From positions 6,782,501 through 6,846,500 of the forward strand of contig NZ_CP073720.1 in assembly GCF_025137375.1 (NCBI RefSeq): a stretch of 64,000 nt of DNA, in the 5' to 3' direction. The notes beneath the pieces were generated by a model. The model was not told the origin of the DNA, made no database searches, and saw only the letters and a program-made list of their open reading frames with translations. Each line of letters opens with the position of its first letter. The first letter of the stretch is position 1. Shown here one piece after another: positions 15,953 through 24,379 of this stretch. The translations under genes and the position numbers were made by a program. Source of the DNA: Dactylosporangium fulvum. GTDB lineage: Bacteria; Actinomycetota; Actinomycetes; Mycobacteriales; Micromonosporaceae.

Positions 15953-16638
15953 CAGGTGCCCGCCCCCGCGAGGACGGGCGTCACCGCGGGCAGGTCGTTG
16001 GAGATGACCGCGTCGATCCCCCAGGCGAGGGCCCGGGCCGCCTCCTCCGCGTCGTCGATGCTGTAGGTCCACATGCGCAGCCCGAGGTCGGCAGCCCGCT
16101 TGACGGACTCCTCGGTCAGGCTGTCCCAGCGCAGGTTGAGCGCCTGCGGCCGGACGGTGTCGAGCAGGGTGCTCGGCGGCAGTTCCGGGCCGACCCAGGA
16201 GAGCACGATCTCGGCCTCCGGCTGGTGCTCACGCACGACGGTGAGCACCTCGGGCTCGCCGATGAAGCACGACCGCTCCAGCGCGCCCGCGGCGCGCAGT
16301 TCGGCGGCCACCACCGGTACCAACTCCGGGTTCTTGTTGTCCACGACGAGTCGCACCGGCACCGTGGCGGCGACCTCGGCGAGCGTGGGGATCCGCTCGC
16401 CGGGCACCTCGCTCCGCAGGGCCCGGATCTCGGCGAGGCTCGCCTCCCCGGGCTTCCTCGGGTCGTTCCAGAACCGCTGGAGCGTGCGGTCGTGCAGCAG
16501 GATCGGGTGGCCGTCCGCACTGCCGCGGACGTCGAACTCGACCGCGTCGGCGCCCTGCTCCGCTGCGAGCAGCAGCGACGGGACCGTGTTCTCCGTGCGG
16601 CGCAGGGGCGCGCCGCGGTGTCCGACGAGGATCGGCAC
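15952..16638 (-). CDS. cytoplasmic glycerophosphodiester phosphodiesterase (UgpQ type)
   Basis: A 228-residue GDPD TIM-barrel enzyme without a signal peptide. The catalytic and metal motifs are intact: HRG at residues 7-9, ENT at 16-18, EFDVR at 34-38 and HD at 49-50. GDPDs split glycerophosphodiesters into sn-glycerol-3-phosphate and an alcohol such as choline, ethanolamine, glycerol or inositol. The position directly after ugpB and the short length match UgpQ of Escherichia coli, which acts on Ugp-imported diesters. Its stop overlaps the phosphatase start (TGATG). Confidence 0.85.
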   Translation of the reverse strand: MPILVGHRGAPLRRTENTVPSLLLAAEQGADAVEFDVRGSADGHPILLHDRTLQRFWNDPRKPGEASLAEIRALRSEVPGERIPTLAEVAATVPVRLVVDNKNPELVPVVAAELRAAGALERSCFIGEPEVLTVVREHQPEAEIVLSWVGPELPPSTLLDTVRPQALNLRWDSLTEESVKRAADLGLRMWTYSIDDAEEAARALAWGIDAVISNDLPAVTPVLAGAGT

Positions 16639-16649
16639 TTCTGCGTTCC

Positions 16650-17990
16650 TTACTGTCCGACGGACTTGTTGTAGGTGGCGATGGCCTCGGCCATGGCCGT
16701 CTGTGCGGTGGTGATGGCCTGGTCGGCGCTGGTCTTGCCGAGGATGACCGACTCGACGATGTCGTTCATCTTGTCGCGGGCCTGCGGCATGACACCCATG
16801 AGGCAGCCGCTGCTGGCCGGCGTGGCGGCGGCGGCGCTCAGCTCGGCGCCGGGCTTGGCGAAGTCCGGGTACGTGGCGAGGGTGTCCTTGAACGCCTTGG
16901 TGTCCGCCGCGGCCTTGACGATCGGGATGTAGCCGGTCTGCGCGGCCCAGTAGCCCTGCGCGTCGGCCGAGGCGAGGTACTTGAGGAACTCCGCCGCGGC
17001 GGCCTGCTGCGCCTTCGGGTGCCCGGCCATCGTCCAGACCGCCGCGCCGCCGTTGAACACGCCGCTCGCGGTGGTGTTGTCCGGCCGGATGTAGTTGGCG
17101 ACGCCGACCTCGAACTTCGAGCCCTTCATGATGTCGCGCAGGTTGGCGGACGTGAACGGCAGGATCGCCGCACGCCCGGCCTGGAACGCGGCGGACGCGT
17201 CGGTGTTGTTGCGCCCGACGTTGAGCAGGGTGCCGTCCTTCACCAGCCCGGCCCAGGTGTTCACGATCCCGCGCAGCTCCGGGGTGTCCCAGTTGACCGC
17301 GGTGGTACGGCCGGAGCGGCCGTTGTCCTGGTTGCAGTACTGCACGCCGCCCGCGGCGAGCATCTGCTCGACGAGCCAGCCGTCGATCGACGCGACCGCG
17401 CCGTAGCGGGTGGTCTTGCCGCCGTCGACGACCTTCAGCTTGCGGGCCGCCTCGGCCAGCTCACCGATCGTGGTCGGCGGCTTCTCCGGGTCGATGCCGG
17501 CGTCCTTGAACGCGGTCTTGTTGTAGAACAGCACCGGCGCCGAGGCGTTGAACGGCAGGGCCTGCAGCTTCCCGCCGACCGTGTAGTACTTGGCGATGCC
17601 CGGTTCGACGGAGGCGGCGTCGATCCCGGCCGAGCCGGCGAGGTCGGCGAAGGCGACCGTCGCCTTGGTGTCGACCATGAGCTGCGTGCCGATCTCGAAG
17701 ACCTGCACCAGGTTGGGCGTCTGCTTCGACTGCACCGACGCCTTGAGCTTGGTGAGCGAGTCGTTGTACTTGCCCTGGAACGTCGCCTCGACCTTGATCT
17801 TGCCGGCGTGCGCCTTGTTGAACTCCTCGACGAGGTGGTTGACCGCCTCGCCGTTGGCGCCGGCCATCGAGTGCCAGAACGTCACTGTCTGCTCGCCACC
17901 GCTGTCGTCGCCGGCGTCGTCGCCGCAGGCCGTGAGCCCCGCGAACAGCGTCGCAGCCGCGGCGGCCGCAAGAAAGCGTCTCCGTAACAT
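16650..17990 (-). CDS. ugpB: UgpB-like lipoprotein binding protein for glycerol-3-phosphate/glycerophosphodiesters
   Basis: A 446-residue extracytoplasmic binding protein. The lipobox LTAC puts the lipidated Cys at residue 22. The start of the mature domain, TVTFWHSMAGANGEAVNHL, together with PFNASAPVLFYNKTAF and the C-terminal MGVMPQARDKMNDIVES, resembles E. coli UgpB (FWHSMEGELGKEVDSL; PFNSSTPVLYYNKDAF) more than maltose-binding proteins. AGGAGGAG before ATG 17990 fixes the start. It is the first gene of the seven-gene leftward operon and would define its substrate. Confidence 0.85.
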   Translation of the reverse strand: MLRRRFLAAAAAATLFAGLTACGDDAGDDSGGEQTVTFWHSMAGANGEAVNHLVEEFNKAHAGKIKVEATFQGKYNDSLTKLKASVQSKQTPNLVQVFEIGTQLMVDTKATVAFADLAGSAGIDAASVEPGIAKYYTVGGKLQALPFNASAPVLFYNKTAFKDAGIDPEKPPTTIGELAEAARKLKVVDGGKTTRYGAVASIDGWLVEQMLAAGGVQYCNQDNGRSGRTTAVNWDTPELRGIVNTWAGLVKDGTLLNVGRNNTDASAAFQAGRAAILPFTSANLRDIMKGSKFEVGVANYIRPDNTTASGVFNGGAAVWTMAGHPKAQQAAAAEFLKYLASADAQGYWAAQTGYIPIVKAAADTKAFKDTLATYPDFAKPGAELSAAAATPASSGCLMGVMPQARDKMNDIVESVILGKTSADQAITTAQTAMAEAIATYNKSVGQ

Positions 17991-18217
17991 GTCTCCTCCT
18001 GATGCGCCGCAGTGCTGCTGTGGGCGTCGCAGACCGGGGTGTGTAGCGGCGTAGGAGCGATTTAACATCAGCCGTGTTGTTTTCACAAGACCATCATCAC
18101 TTCCGCACCCGATCCGGCCACTTTTCTGGAGCTGACCAGGCATGCCGGACCGGACAACGCACACCCGTACCGGCCCAGACCGGGAACGTTATTCACGTGA
18201 GAACTTCACTCGGCCGA
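17991..18217 (-). promoter_or_regulatory. intergenic promoter region of the ugp-like operon
   Basis: This 227-bp gap separates the DUF47 gene from ugpB and is the only sizeable gap in this leftward gene block. It includes an AT-richer stretch (18058-18105) with AACA (18064-18067) and TGTT (18075-18078) as an inverted repeat with a 7-base spacer. The hexamer TTAACA here also occurs in the promoter region of the facing kinase operon (20038-20043). It probably holds the main promoter for ugpB and the genes after it. A PhoP or DeoR site is possible but not identified. Confidence 0.4.
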
Positions 18218-18949
18218 CTACTGGAATCGTTTCATCACGCCGTCGGCGAGGGCGTCCGCGGCGGCGGCGAGCCGCTCCCCCGCGACGTCCAGCCGGCCGA
18301 GCAGGAGCACCGGCGCGAGGGTCTGTGCACCGGCGCCCGGCATGAGCGCCGCGACCGCGTGCTGGTAGGCGGGGCGGACGCCGGGCTTCTTCGCCTCCGC
18401 GGCCGCCTCGGCCGCCCGCCGGGGCGCGCTGGGCAACAGCAGCACCGCGGCGTCGAGCCGGGCGAGCCCGCCGGCGAGGCGGTCGAGCACCGGACCGTAC
18501 AGCGGGTCGGGCACCGCGCCGAACAGGTCGAACTCCCGCACGAAGTCGCGCGTCGCGTCGAGCACGTCGTCGACGCCGCGGGAGAGCCGGAACAGGTCCT
18601 CCCGGTCGATCGGGGAGGTCACGCTGCGCCGCAGCCGGCCGATCAGGGCCGCCCGGCAGGCGTCCCCGTCGTGCTCCACCACGCCGATGAGATGCCGTGC
18701 CCGGGCCGGGTCCACGGTGCCCGCCGTGACCTGGTGGGCCACCTCGATGCCGCGTTCGGCGCAACGTACCTGCGCTACGACCAGGCCGACCAGCGACCGA
18801 TCGTTGGCGCCGGCCAGGTCCCGGACCAGCCGGGGCAGCCCGCTCAGGACACCAGCGACACCACCGCCGCCGCGCAGGCTCCGCCGGCGACGAACGCCGC
18901 CGGCAGGGTCAACAGCCAGGCCTGGCTCAGTCGCAGGACCTTCCGCCAT
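18218..18949 (-). CDS. DUF47 (PhoU-like) partner of the PiT phosphate transporter
   Basis: The conserved part is an all-helical DUF47 domain, with the helix-2 block PIDREDLFRLSRGVDDVLDA as the clearest signature. It matches Pit-accessory proteins, which modulate PiT permeases. The start is unclear: ATG 18949 would overlap the PiT gene by 106 bp, while homology begins only around 18847, directly at the PiT stop, where no ATG/GTG/TTG is in frame. A non-standard start or a longer overlap is possible. The protein probably regulates or assembles the neighbouring permease. Confidence 0.7.
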   Translation of the reverse strand: MAEGPATEPGLAVDPAGGVRRRRSLRGGGGVAGVLSGLPRLVRDLAGANDRSLVGLVVAQVRCAERGIEVAHQVTAGTVDPARARHLIGVVEHDGDACRAALIGRLRRSVTSPIDREDLFRLSRGVDDVLDATRDFVREFDLFGAVPDPLYGPVLDRLAGGLARLDAAVLLLPSAPRRAAEAAAEAKKPGVRPAYQHAVAALMPGAGAQTLAPVLLLGRLDVAGERLAAAADALADGVMKRFQ

Positions 18950-19860
18950 CGCACTCTCCTCGCTCCTCGAGAGAGTCCGGCGCCGATGAGCGCGCCGGAC
19001 ATCGACTGGGTCATGCTCACCGGCGCGCCGACGGCGGCGGTGCCGAGCACCACGCCGGCACTCGACAGCTCGGTCACCACCACCCCGTCCTGCCGGGTCG
19101 CGACCAACCCGCCGCCGGCGCCGCCCAGGCGGCGCACACCGAGCAGGCCGCCCGCCATGAAACAGGCCGCGATCAGCGCCAGCGCGGCCGGCGACCGGGC
19201 GTAGCGGTCCGGCCCGCCGCCGAGCAGCACGGCGTAGACCGCGAGCATCTTCTGGCCGTCGTTGGCGCCGTACGCGACGCATGCCGCGGCGAAGCCGCCC
19301 AGATGCAGCCGGCGCAGGCGGCCCGCGGCCCCGCCGGAGCGCTCGGCCGACGACGGCGGCAGCGTGGCGACGACCCGCGCCGCGACCAGGGCCACCAGCG
19401 CACCGACCAGCGGCGCCGCGGCCGCCGCGGCGAGCACGCCGCCCACCACCGCCCAGTTGACGGCATCACCACCTCCGCCGACCAGCCCGCCGCCGGTGCC
19501 GGCACCCGCGATGCCGCCGATGAGGGCGAGCGTCAGGCTGGTGGGCAGGCGACGGGCCGCCAGCAGCACGGTGACCGCGACGGCCGCGCCGATGCCGGCC
19601 AGGATCTGCGCCCTGGACGCCGGCCCCGGCGCCCCGGGCGGCACCAGCCGCCCGTCGAGGGTCGTCGCCACCGCGGTGCCGACCAGCAGGGGCGCGGCGA
19701 GCACGGCGGTGGTGAGCAGTGCGAGCGCACCGGACGGGCGCAGCCCCGGCGCCCCGACACCGATCCCGACCAGGACCCCGGCGTCGTTGAAGCCCGTGAA
19801 CACCGCGAACAGCGCGGCAACGCCGAGGGCGGCAGCCGTAGCGGTCGACACCCGCACCAT
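18844..19860 (-). CDS. PiT-family inorganic phosphate permease
   Basis: About 338 residues, almost all hydrophobic, with two inverted halves. The halves contain the PiT signatures FTGFNDAG near the N-terminus and YGANDGQKMLAVYAV in the middle, and the central ARRLPTSLTLALIGGIAG resembles the second conserved block. It imports phosphate (as metal-phosphate) with cations. ATG 19860 is chosen because the first helix follows directly; 19920 is another ATG. With DUF47 downstream and the phosphodiester operon after that, it would capture phosphate released outside the cell. Confidence 0.8.
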   Translation of the reverse strand: MVRVSTATAAALGVAALFAVFTGFNDAGVLVGIGVGAPGLRPSGALALLTTAVLAAPLLVGTAVATTLDGRLVPPGAPGPASRAQILAGIGAAVAVTVLLAARRLPTSLTLALIGGIAGAGTGGGLVGGGGDAVNWAVVGGVLAAAAAAPLVGALVALVAARVVATLPPSSAERSGGAAGRLRRLHLGGFAAACVAYGANDGQKMLAVYAVLLGGGPDRYARSPAALALIAACFMAGGLLGVRRLGGAGGGLVATRQDGVVVTELSSAGVVLGTAAVGAPVSMTQSMSGALIGAGLSRGARRVRWRKVLRLSQAWLLTLPAAFVAGGACAAAVVSLVS

Positions 19861-20020
19861 CCGTTCCGGCGCCTCGGATCGCGCCCGTCGTGAACCGCTG
19901 ATGTGAAGATCTCGCGTCATCGCGAAGGGAATCCGCCGGGTCCGACCCGGCTCGCAGCGACCAGAAACCTGGCTTGAGCTGGCAAGACGCCGACTCACCC
20001 GCACTGGATCTAGCCGACAC

Positions 20021-20045
20021 GATAAGTGGATGTTATCTTAACACC
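20021..20045 (+). promoter_or_regulatory. inverted repeat and likely promoter of the FGGY kinase operon
   Basis: GATAA (20021-20025) and TTATC (20033-20037) form an inverted repeat with a 7-base spacer, followed at once by TTAACA. This AT-rich patch stands out from the surrounding GC-rich DNA and lies about 45 bases before the first kinase start, between the divergent PiT and kinase genes. It could be the operator of the DeoR regulator encoded by the third gene of the operon, which is inferred from position only. Confidence 0.4.
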
Positions 20046-20087
20046 AACTGAACGCTCACTTCGCACGACGGGAAGCTGCGACAGCGC

Positions 20088-21587
20088 ATGGGAATAGAGC
20101 ACTCTTCTACTTCGGGCCTGTGGGCCGGCGTCGACGTCGGCACGCAGAGCCTGCGAGTCCTGCTGGTGGACGACCACGGCGTTGTGGTGGGGCGCGGCGC
20201 CGGCCGGTTGGACAGCCATCGGTCCGGCCCCGTCCACGAGCAGGATCCCGAGCAGTGGTGGCAGGTCCTCGGCCGCGCCGGCAGGGAGGCGCTCACCAGC
20301 GCTGAACGGGTCCACCCCCGGCCGGCCGGGCTCGTGCGAGGGCTGGCGATCTGCGGCACGTCCGGGACGTTCCTCCTGGCCGGCGCCGGGGCGGCACCGG
20401 CGGGACCACTGACGCCGGCGCTCATGTACGACGACGCGCGCGCCGCCGACGGCTGGACCGGCCCCGGGCAACCCTCCTGGCCGCCGGCGAAGCTCGCCTG
20501 GCTGGCCGAGCACGGCAGCGCCCCGGTGCGCGCCGGCCTCGCCGGCGGCCGGGTCCGGCTGGAGCACTGCCCCGACTTCCTCGCCTCGCGGCTGGTCGGG
20601 CACCCGGTCGCGGCGGACTGGAGCCACGCGCTGAAGACCGGCTACGACCCGGCCGCGCTGGCCTGGCCGGCGGCGTCAGCGGTGCCCGCGGGGGTGCTGC
20701 CGGATGTGGTACGGCCCGGGACGCTGCTCGGTCGGATCAACGCCGACGGCGCCGCGCACACCGGGTTCGCCGCCGGCACGCCGGTGCGAGCCGGGATGAC
20801 CGACGGCTGCGCCGCCCAGATCGCGGCCGGCGCGCTGATCCCCGGCTCGTGGAACGCGGTGCTCGGCACCACCCTCGTGCTCAAGGGGGTCACGGAGGAC
20901 CGGCTCGAGGACCCGGCCGGCGCCGTGTACTCGCACCGCCACCCCGATCAGGGCTGGCTGCCGGGCGGCGCGTCGAGCGTCGGCGCCGGCCTGCTCGACC
21001 TGCGCTTCCCCGCCGCCGACCGCAACCGCCGCGATGCGGCCGCGGCGCGGTACGAACCGGCCGGCGGCATCGTCTACCCGCTCGCCGGCCGGGGAGAACG
21101 GTTCCCGTTCGTCCGGCCCGACGCCGAAGCGTTCGAGACCGGCGGCCTCGTCGACGACGACGACCGGTACGCGGCCGTGCTACAGGCCGTCGCCTACGTC
21201 GAGAAGCTCGCATACGCACACATGCGCCGCCTCGGCGCACAGGTCGACGGGCCGTACTACATCACCGGCGGCGCCACCCGCAGCCGCTACTGGTGCCAGC
21301 TGCGCGCCGACGTCCTCGGCCACGAACTGATCCTGCCGGCCAGTGCCGAGCCGGCCTTCGGCATGGCCGTCCTCGCCGCCGCCGGCGACGGCCCGCTCGT
21401 CACGGCGGCCGGCCGCATGATCCGCCCCGGAACCGTCGTCACACCCCGGCCCGGCGCGACCGCACGGTTCGCGGACAGCTACGCCGGCTTCCTCGACGCG
21501 CTGGTCGAACGCGACTGGATCGACACCGCGCTCGCCGACTACGCCAAGGACGTCCCGCTCGTCGGCGCTTCCGGCGGTGCGGCATGA
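20088..21587 (+). CDS. FGGY-family carbohydrate kinase
   Basis: A 499-residue kinase of the FGGY fold. The N-terminal phosphate loop region is LWAGVDVGTQSLRVLLVDD, and the catalytic-Asp region reads RAGMTDGCAAQIAAGAL. The C-terminal ATP site is YYITGGATRSRYWCQLRADV, with AEPAFGMAVLAAAG near the end. The DVGTQSLR start resembles D-ribulose kinases more than glycerol kinase, but the sugar cannot be fixed by eye. It is the first gene of a five-gene operon whose stop overlaps the next start (ATGA). The product would be a polyol or ketose phosphate. Confidence 0.85.
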   Translation: MGIEHSSTSGLWAGVDVGTQSLRVLLVDDHGVVVGRGAGRLDSHRSGPVHEQDPEQWWQVLGRAGREALTSAERVHPRPAGLVRGLAICGTSGTFLLAGAGAAPAGPLTPALMYDDARAADGWTGPGQPSWPPAKLAWLAEHGSAPVRAGLAGGRVRLEHCPDFLASRLVGHPVAADWSHALKTGYDPAALAWPAASAVPAGVLPDVVRPGTLLGRINADGAAHTGFAAGTPVRAGMTDGCAAQIAAGALIPGSWNAVLGTTLVLKGVTEDRLEDPAGAVYSHRHPDQGWLPGGASSVGAGLLDLRFPAADRNRRDAAAARYEPAGGIVYPLAGRGERFPFVRPDAEAFETGGLVDDDDRYAAVLQAVAYVEKLAYAHMRRLGAQVDGPYYITGGATRSRYWCQLRADVLGHELILPASAEPAFGMAVLAAAGDGPLVTAAGRMIRPGTVVTPRPGATARFADSYAGFLDALVERDWIDTALADYAKDVPLVGASGGAA

Positions 21588-22201
21588 GGACCGTGGCACT
21601 GGCTCGACACGGCCGCACGGCCTGGCACGCACCGAACCGGTACACCGGGCGCAGCGACATCGAGCTCGACGATGTCGGCGTGCGGCAGGCGGAGGCGCTC
21701 GCCCGCTGGGCCGCCGGTCGCGGGTTCGCCGCCCTCGCCAGCTCGGACCTGCGGCGGGCCGTGGACACCGCGGCCGCCGCGGCGGCGACGACCGGTCTCG
21801 TCCCGACCGCCGACCCACGGCTGCGGGAGCTCGACTTCGGCATCGCGGAGGGGCACACACTCGCCGACCTCGACCCCGCCGTCGCGGAGCGGTTCGTCAG
21901 CGACCCCGTCACGCACCACTTCCCCGGCGGTGAGCATCCGGCCCGCGCCGTCGACCGGTTCCACGCCGGACTGGCCGCGCTGAGCGAGCAGGTGCCGGAC
22001 GGCAGTGCCCTGGTGGTGGCGCACAGCACGATCATCCGGCTGGTCGTGTGCGCGGCGCTGGGTCTGCCGCTCGCGGAGTACCGCCGCCGGCTGCCGGTGC
22101 TCGATCCGACCGCGGTGACCACGCTCCGGCTGTCCGAGGACGGCGTGCCGGTGGCCCTGCTGGCGTACAACGTGCCGGTGTCTGAAGGATGGCAGCCATG
22201 A
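21584..22201 (+). CDS. histidine phosphatase (phosphoglycerate-mutase-like)
   Basis: A 205-residue phosphatase with the catalytic LARHGRTAWHAPNRYTGRSD motif (RHG at residues 8-10), the second arginine block SSDLRRAVDTA, the acid ELDFGIAEGH and the second His in VVAHSTIIRLVV. The fold works through a phospho-histidine. As a kinase-coupled gene it may remove phosphate from a sugar phosphate or dead-end product; mutase activity is less likely. It is translationally coupled to the kinase before it and the DeoR gene after it. Confidence 0.8.
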   Translation: MRTVALARHGRTAWHAPNRYTGRSDIELDDVGVRQAEALARWAAGRGFAALASSDLRRAVDTAAAAAATTGLVPTADPRLRELDFGIAEGHTLADLDPAVAERFVSDPVTHHFPGGEHPARAVDRFHAGLAALSEQVPDGSALVVAHSTIIRLVVCAALGLPLAEYRRRLPVLDPTAVTTLRLSEDGVPVALLAYNVPVSEGWQP

Positions 22202-22977
22202 CCGACGCAACGGAGCGCAGCCGACCGGCCCAGCGGCAGGCGGAGATCGTCGAGCACGTCATGCAGCACGGTTCCGTGTCGGCGAACGACCTGGCCGAGC
22301 TGTTCCATGTCAGCCTGATGACCATCCACCGCGACCTCGACGAACTGGAACGGCAGGGTGTCGTCCGCAAGTTCCGCGGCGGGGTGAGCGCCCAGCCGTC
22401 GAGCGTGTTCGAGAGCAACGTGTCCTACCGGCTGCGTGCCGCGAAGGCCGAGAAGCTCGCGATCGCGCAACGGGCCCGCGAGCTGATCGAGCCCGGCATG
22501 GCGATCATGCTCGACGACTCGACCACGACCCTGGAGCTCGCCCGGCTCCTGGAGGACGCGGCGCCGCTGACCGTGATGACCAACTTCCTGGAGACCATCA
22601 AGCTGCTCAGCACCATGCGGGGCATCCGGCTGCTGGCCCTCGGCGGGGAGTACTACCCGACGCACGACTCCTTCCTCGGCGTGCCGTGCATCGACGCGAT
22701 CGAGGCGCTGCGGGTCGACCTGCTCTTCGCCTCCACCTCGGCGGTGTCCGGCACGTACGCCTACCACCAGGAGCAGGAGATCGTCCTGGTCAAGCGGGCC
22801 ATGATCCGCGCCGCCCAGCGGTCTGTGCTCATGGTCGACCACACCAAGCTCGGCCGGGCCGCCCTCCACCGGCTCGCCCCGCTGTCCGACATCGACCTGG
22901 TCGTCACCGACAAGCAGGCGCCGCCGGAAGCGCTGCTGGAGATGCGGGAGAACGGCGTCAAGTATGAAGTCGTCTGA
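22198..22977 (+). CDS. DeoR-family transcriptional regulator
   Basis: A 259-residue regulator. An N-terminal DeoR helix-turn-helix (HGSVSANDLAELFHVSLMTI, then HRDLDELERQGVVRKFRGG) is followed by the DeoRC sugar-phosphate isomerase-like sensor domain (IMLDDSTTTLELARLLED; ALGGEYYPTHDSFLG). DeoR proteins usually respond to a phosphorylated sugar made by the kinase of the same operon. ATG 22198 overlaps the previous stop. It probably controls its own operon and may act on the facing phosphate/ugp genes as well. Confidence 0.85.
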   Translation: MTDATERSRPAQRQAEIVEHVMQHGSVSANDLAELFHVSLMTIHRDLDELERQGVVRKFRGGVSAQPSSVFESNVSYRLRAAKAEKLAIAQRARELIEPGMAIMLDDSTTTLELARLLEDAAPLTVMTNFLETIKLLSTMRGIRLLALGGEYYPTHDSFLGVPCIDAIEALRVDLLFASTSAVSGTYAYHQEQEIVLVKRAMIRAAQRSVLMVDHTKLGRAALHRLAPLSDIDLVVTDKQAPPEALLEMRENGVKYEVV

Positions 22978-24379
22978 CCTCCCCCATGCGGTCGGCGTCG
23001 ACGTCGGCACCACCGTCACCAAGGCGGTCGTGTTCTCATCGGACGGCACGGCACTGCGCCGCGCCGCCCGGCCCACCGTGCTGCACCGGGCGGGCCCGGG
23101 CCGGTACGAGCAGGACGCGGCCGCCGTCGCCGCCTCGGTCGTGGCCGTCCTGGAGGAACTCGAACCCGGCCCGGTCGCCGCGGTCGGCGTCACCGGGCAG
23201 GGCGACGGGCTCTGGGCGGTGGACGAGGACGGCCACCCGGTCCGGCCCGCCATCTCCTGGCTCGACGCGCGCGCCGCCGACATCGTCGCCGAATGGACGG
23301 CAGGCGGCGCGCTGCGGCAGGTGTTCGACAGCACCGGCAACCTGCCGTTCGCCGGCAGTGCCGGCCCGCTGCTGGCCTGGCTCGACCGTCACGAGCCGGC
23401 CACGCTGGACCGGGCGGCCACCGCGGCGTACTGCAAGGACGTCGTGGTGCAGCGGCTGACGGGGCTGCGGGCGACCGACGTGTCCTCGGTGCCGTTCCTC
23501 GACCCGCAGACCCGCGACTACGACCCCGCGCTGCTCGCCGCACTGGGCCTGGCGCACCGCCGGGACCTGCTCGCGCCGGTGCTGGCCGCCCCGGTCGAGG
23601 GATTGCGCACCGCGATCGGCGGGCTGCCGAGCGGCACGCCGGTGGTCGCCGCGCCGTACGACCTGCCGGCCGCCGCGCTGGGAGCCGGCGTCGCGCAGGT
23701 CGGCGACGGCCTGCTGATCACCGGCACGACCCTGGCCTGCCAGGTGCTCGCCGACCGGGTCGGCACCGGCGAGCCCGCCGGACTGACGCTCACGACCTGG
23801 GAACCGGGGCGGTGGCTGCGAGCGCTGCCGGCGATGGTCGGGACGGCGGGACTGGACTGGGTGCTGGGCCTGGCCGGGGCGACCACCGACGACCTGCCGG
23901 CGCTGCTGGCGAGCGGCGACTCGACGGGCCTGTCGGTGCTGCCGTTCTTCGCCGAGGCGGGGGAACGGGCGCCGTTCGTGGCGCCCACGGCCCGGGCCCG
24001 CATCGACGGGCTGCACACCGGGGTCACGGTCGCCGACCTCGTTGTCGCCACCTGCGAGGCGATCGCGTACAGCGCACGGCACTGCCTCACCGCCGCCGGT
24101 CTCGACGGCGAGCTGTTCGCCTGCGGCGGCGGCATGCGCAGCGCCGCGTGGGCACAGATCTTCGCCGACGTGCTCGGCCGGCCCGTCCGGGTGCTGACCG
24201 GTGAGGAGGTCGGTGCCCGCGGCGCGGCCCAGGCGGCCCTGCGCACCGTCGGCGGCTCGGAGCTGCCACCGCCACCGCCGACCGCCGTGTTCACCCCCCG
24301 CCGTTCCTACGACGACCGCTACGCCGGCTACCTGTCGGCCGTTGCCAACGCCCGCTCGACCTGGAGGACCACCCCGTGA
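22964..24379 (+). CDS. FGGY-family kinase (xylulokinase/erythritol-kinase-like)
   Basis: A 471-residue second FGGY kinase, clearly different from the first. The N-terminus has AVGVDVGTTVTKAVVFSSDG, the substrate region GVTGQGDGLWAVDEDG and PAISWLDARA, the catalytic region APYDLPAAALGAG, and the ATP region FACGGGMRSAAWAQIFADVL. Its length and WLDARA block fit xylulokinases, LsrK-like kinases or erythritol kinases. It overlaps the DeoR gene by 14 bp and the dehydrogenase by 4 bp (GTGA). Having two kinases suggests two sugar substrates or two steps. Confidence 0.85.
   Translation: MKSSDLPHAVGVDVGTTVTKAVVFSSDGTALRRAARPTVLHRAGPGRYEQDAAAVAASVVAVLEELEPGPVAAVGVTGQGDGLWAVDEDGHPVRPAISWLDARAADIVAEWTAGGALRQVFDSTGNLPFAGSAGPLLAWLDRHEPATLDRAATAAYCKDVVVQRLTGLRATDVSSVPFLDPQTRDYDPALLAALGLAHRRDLLAPVLAAPVEGLRTAIGGLPSGTPVVAAPYDLPAAALGAGVAQVGDGLLITGTTLACQVLADRVGTGEPAGLTLTTWEPGRWLRALPAMVGTAGLDWVLGLAGATTDDLPALLASGDSTGLSVLPFFAEAGERAPFVAPTARARIDGLHTGVTVADLVVATCEAIAYSARHCLTAAGLDGELFACGGGMRSAAWAQIFADVLGRPVRVLTGEEVGARGAAQAALRTVGGSELPPPPPTAVFTPRRSYDDRYAGYLSAVANARSTWRTTP

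Noticed and set aside
18949..19282. N-terminal extension of the DUF47 frame into the PiT gene
   Set aside because: Arg-rich sequence without homology lying antiparallel in frame to conserved PiT helices; only the part after ~18847 looks like DUF47.
20088..24379. glycerol kinase assignment for one of the FGGY kinases
   Set aside because: The conserved residues near the N-terminus and the active site fit ribulose/xylulose-type kinases better; no glpF or glpD is nearby.
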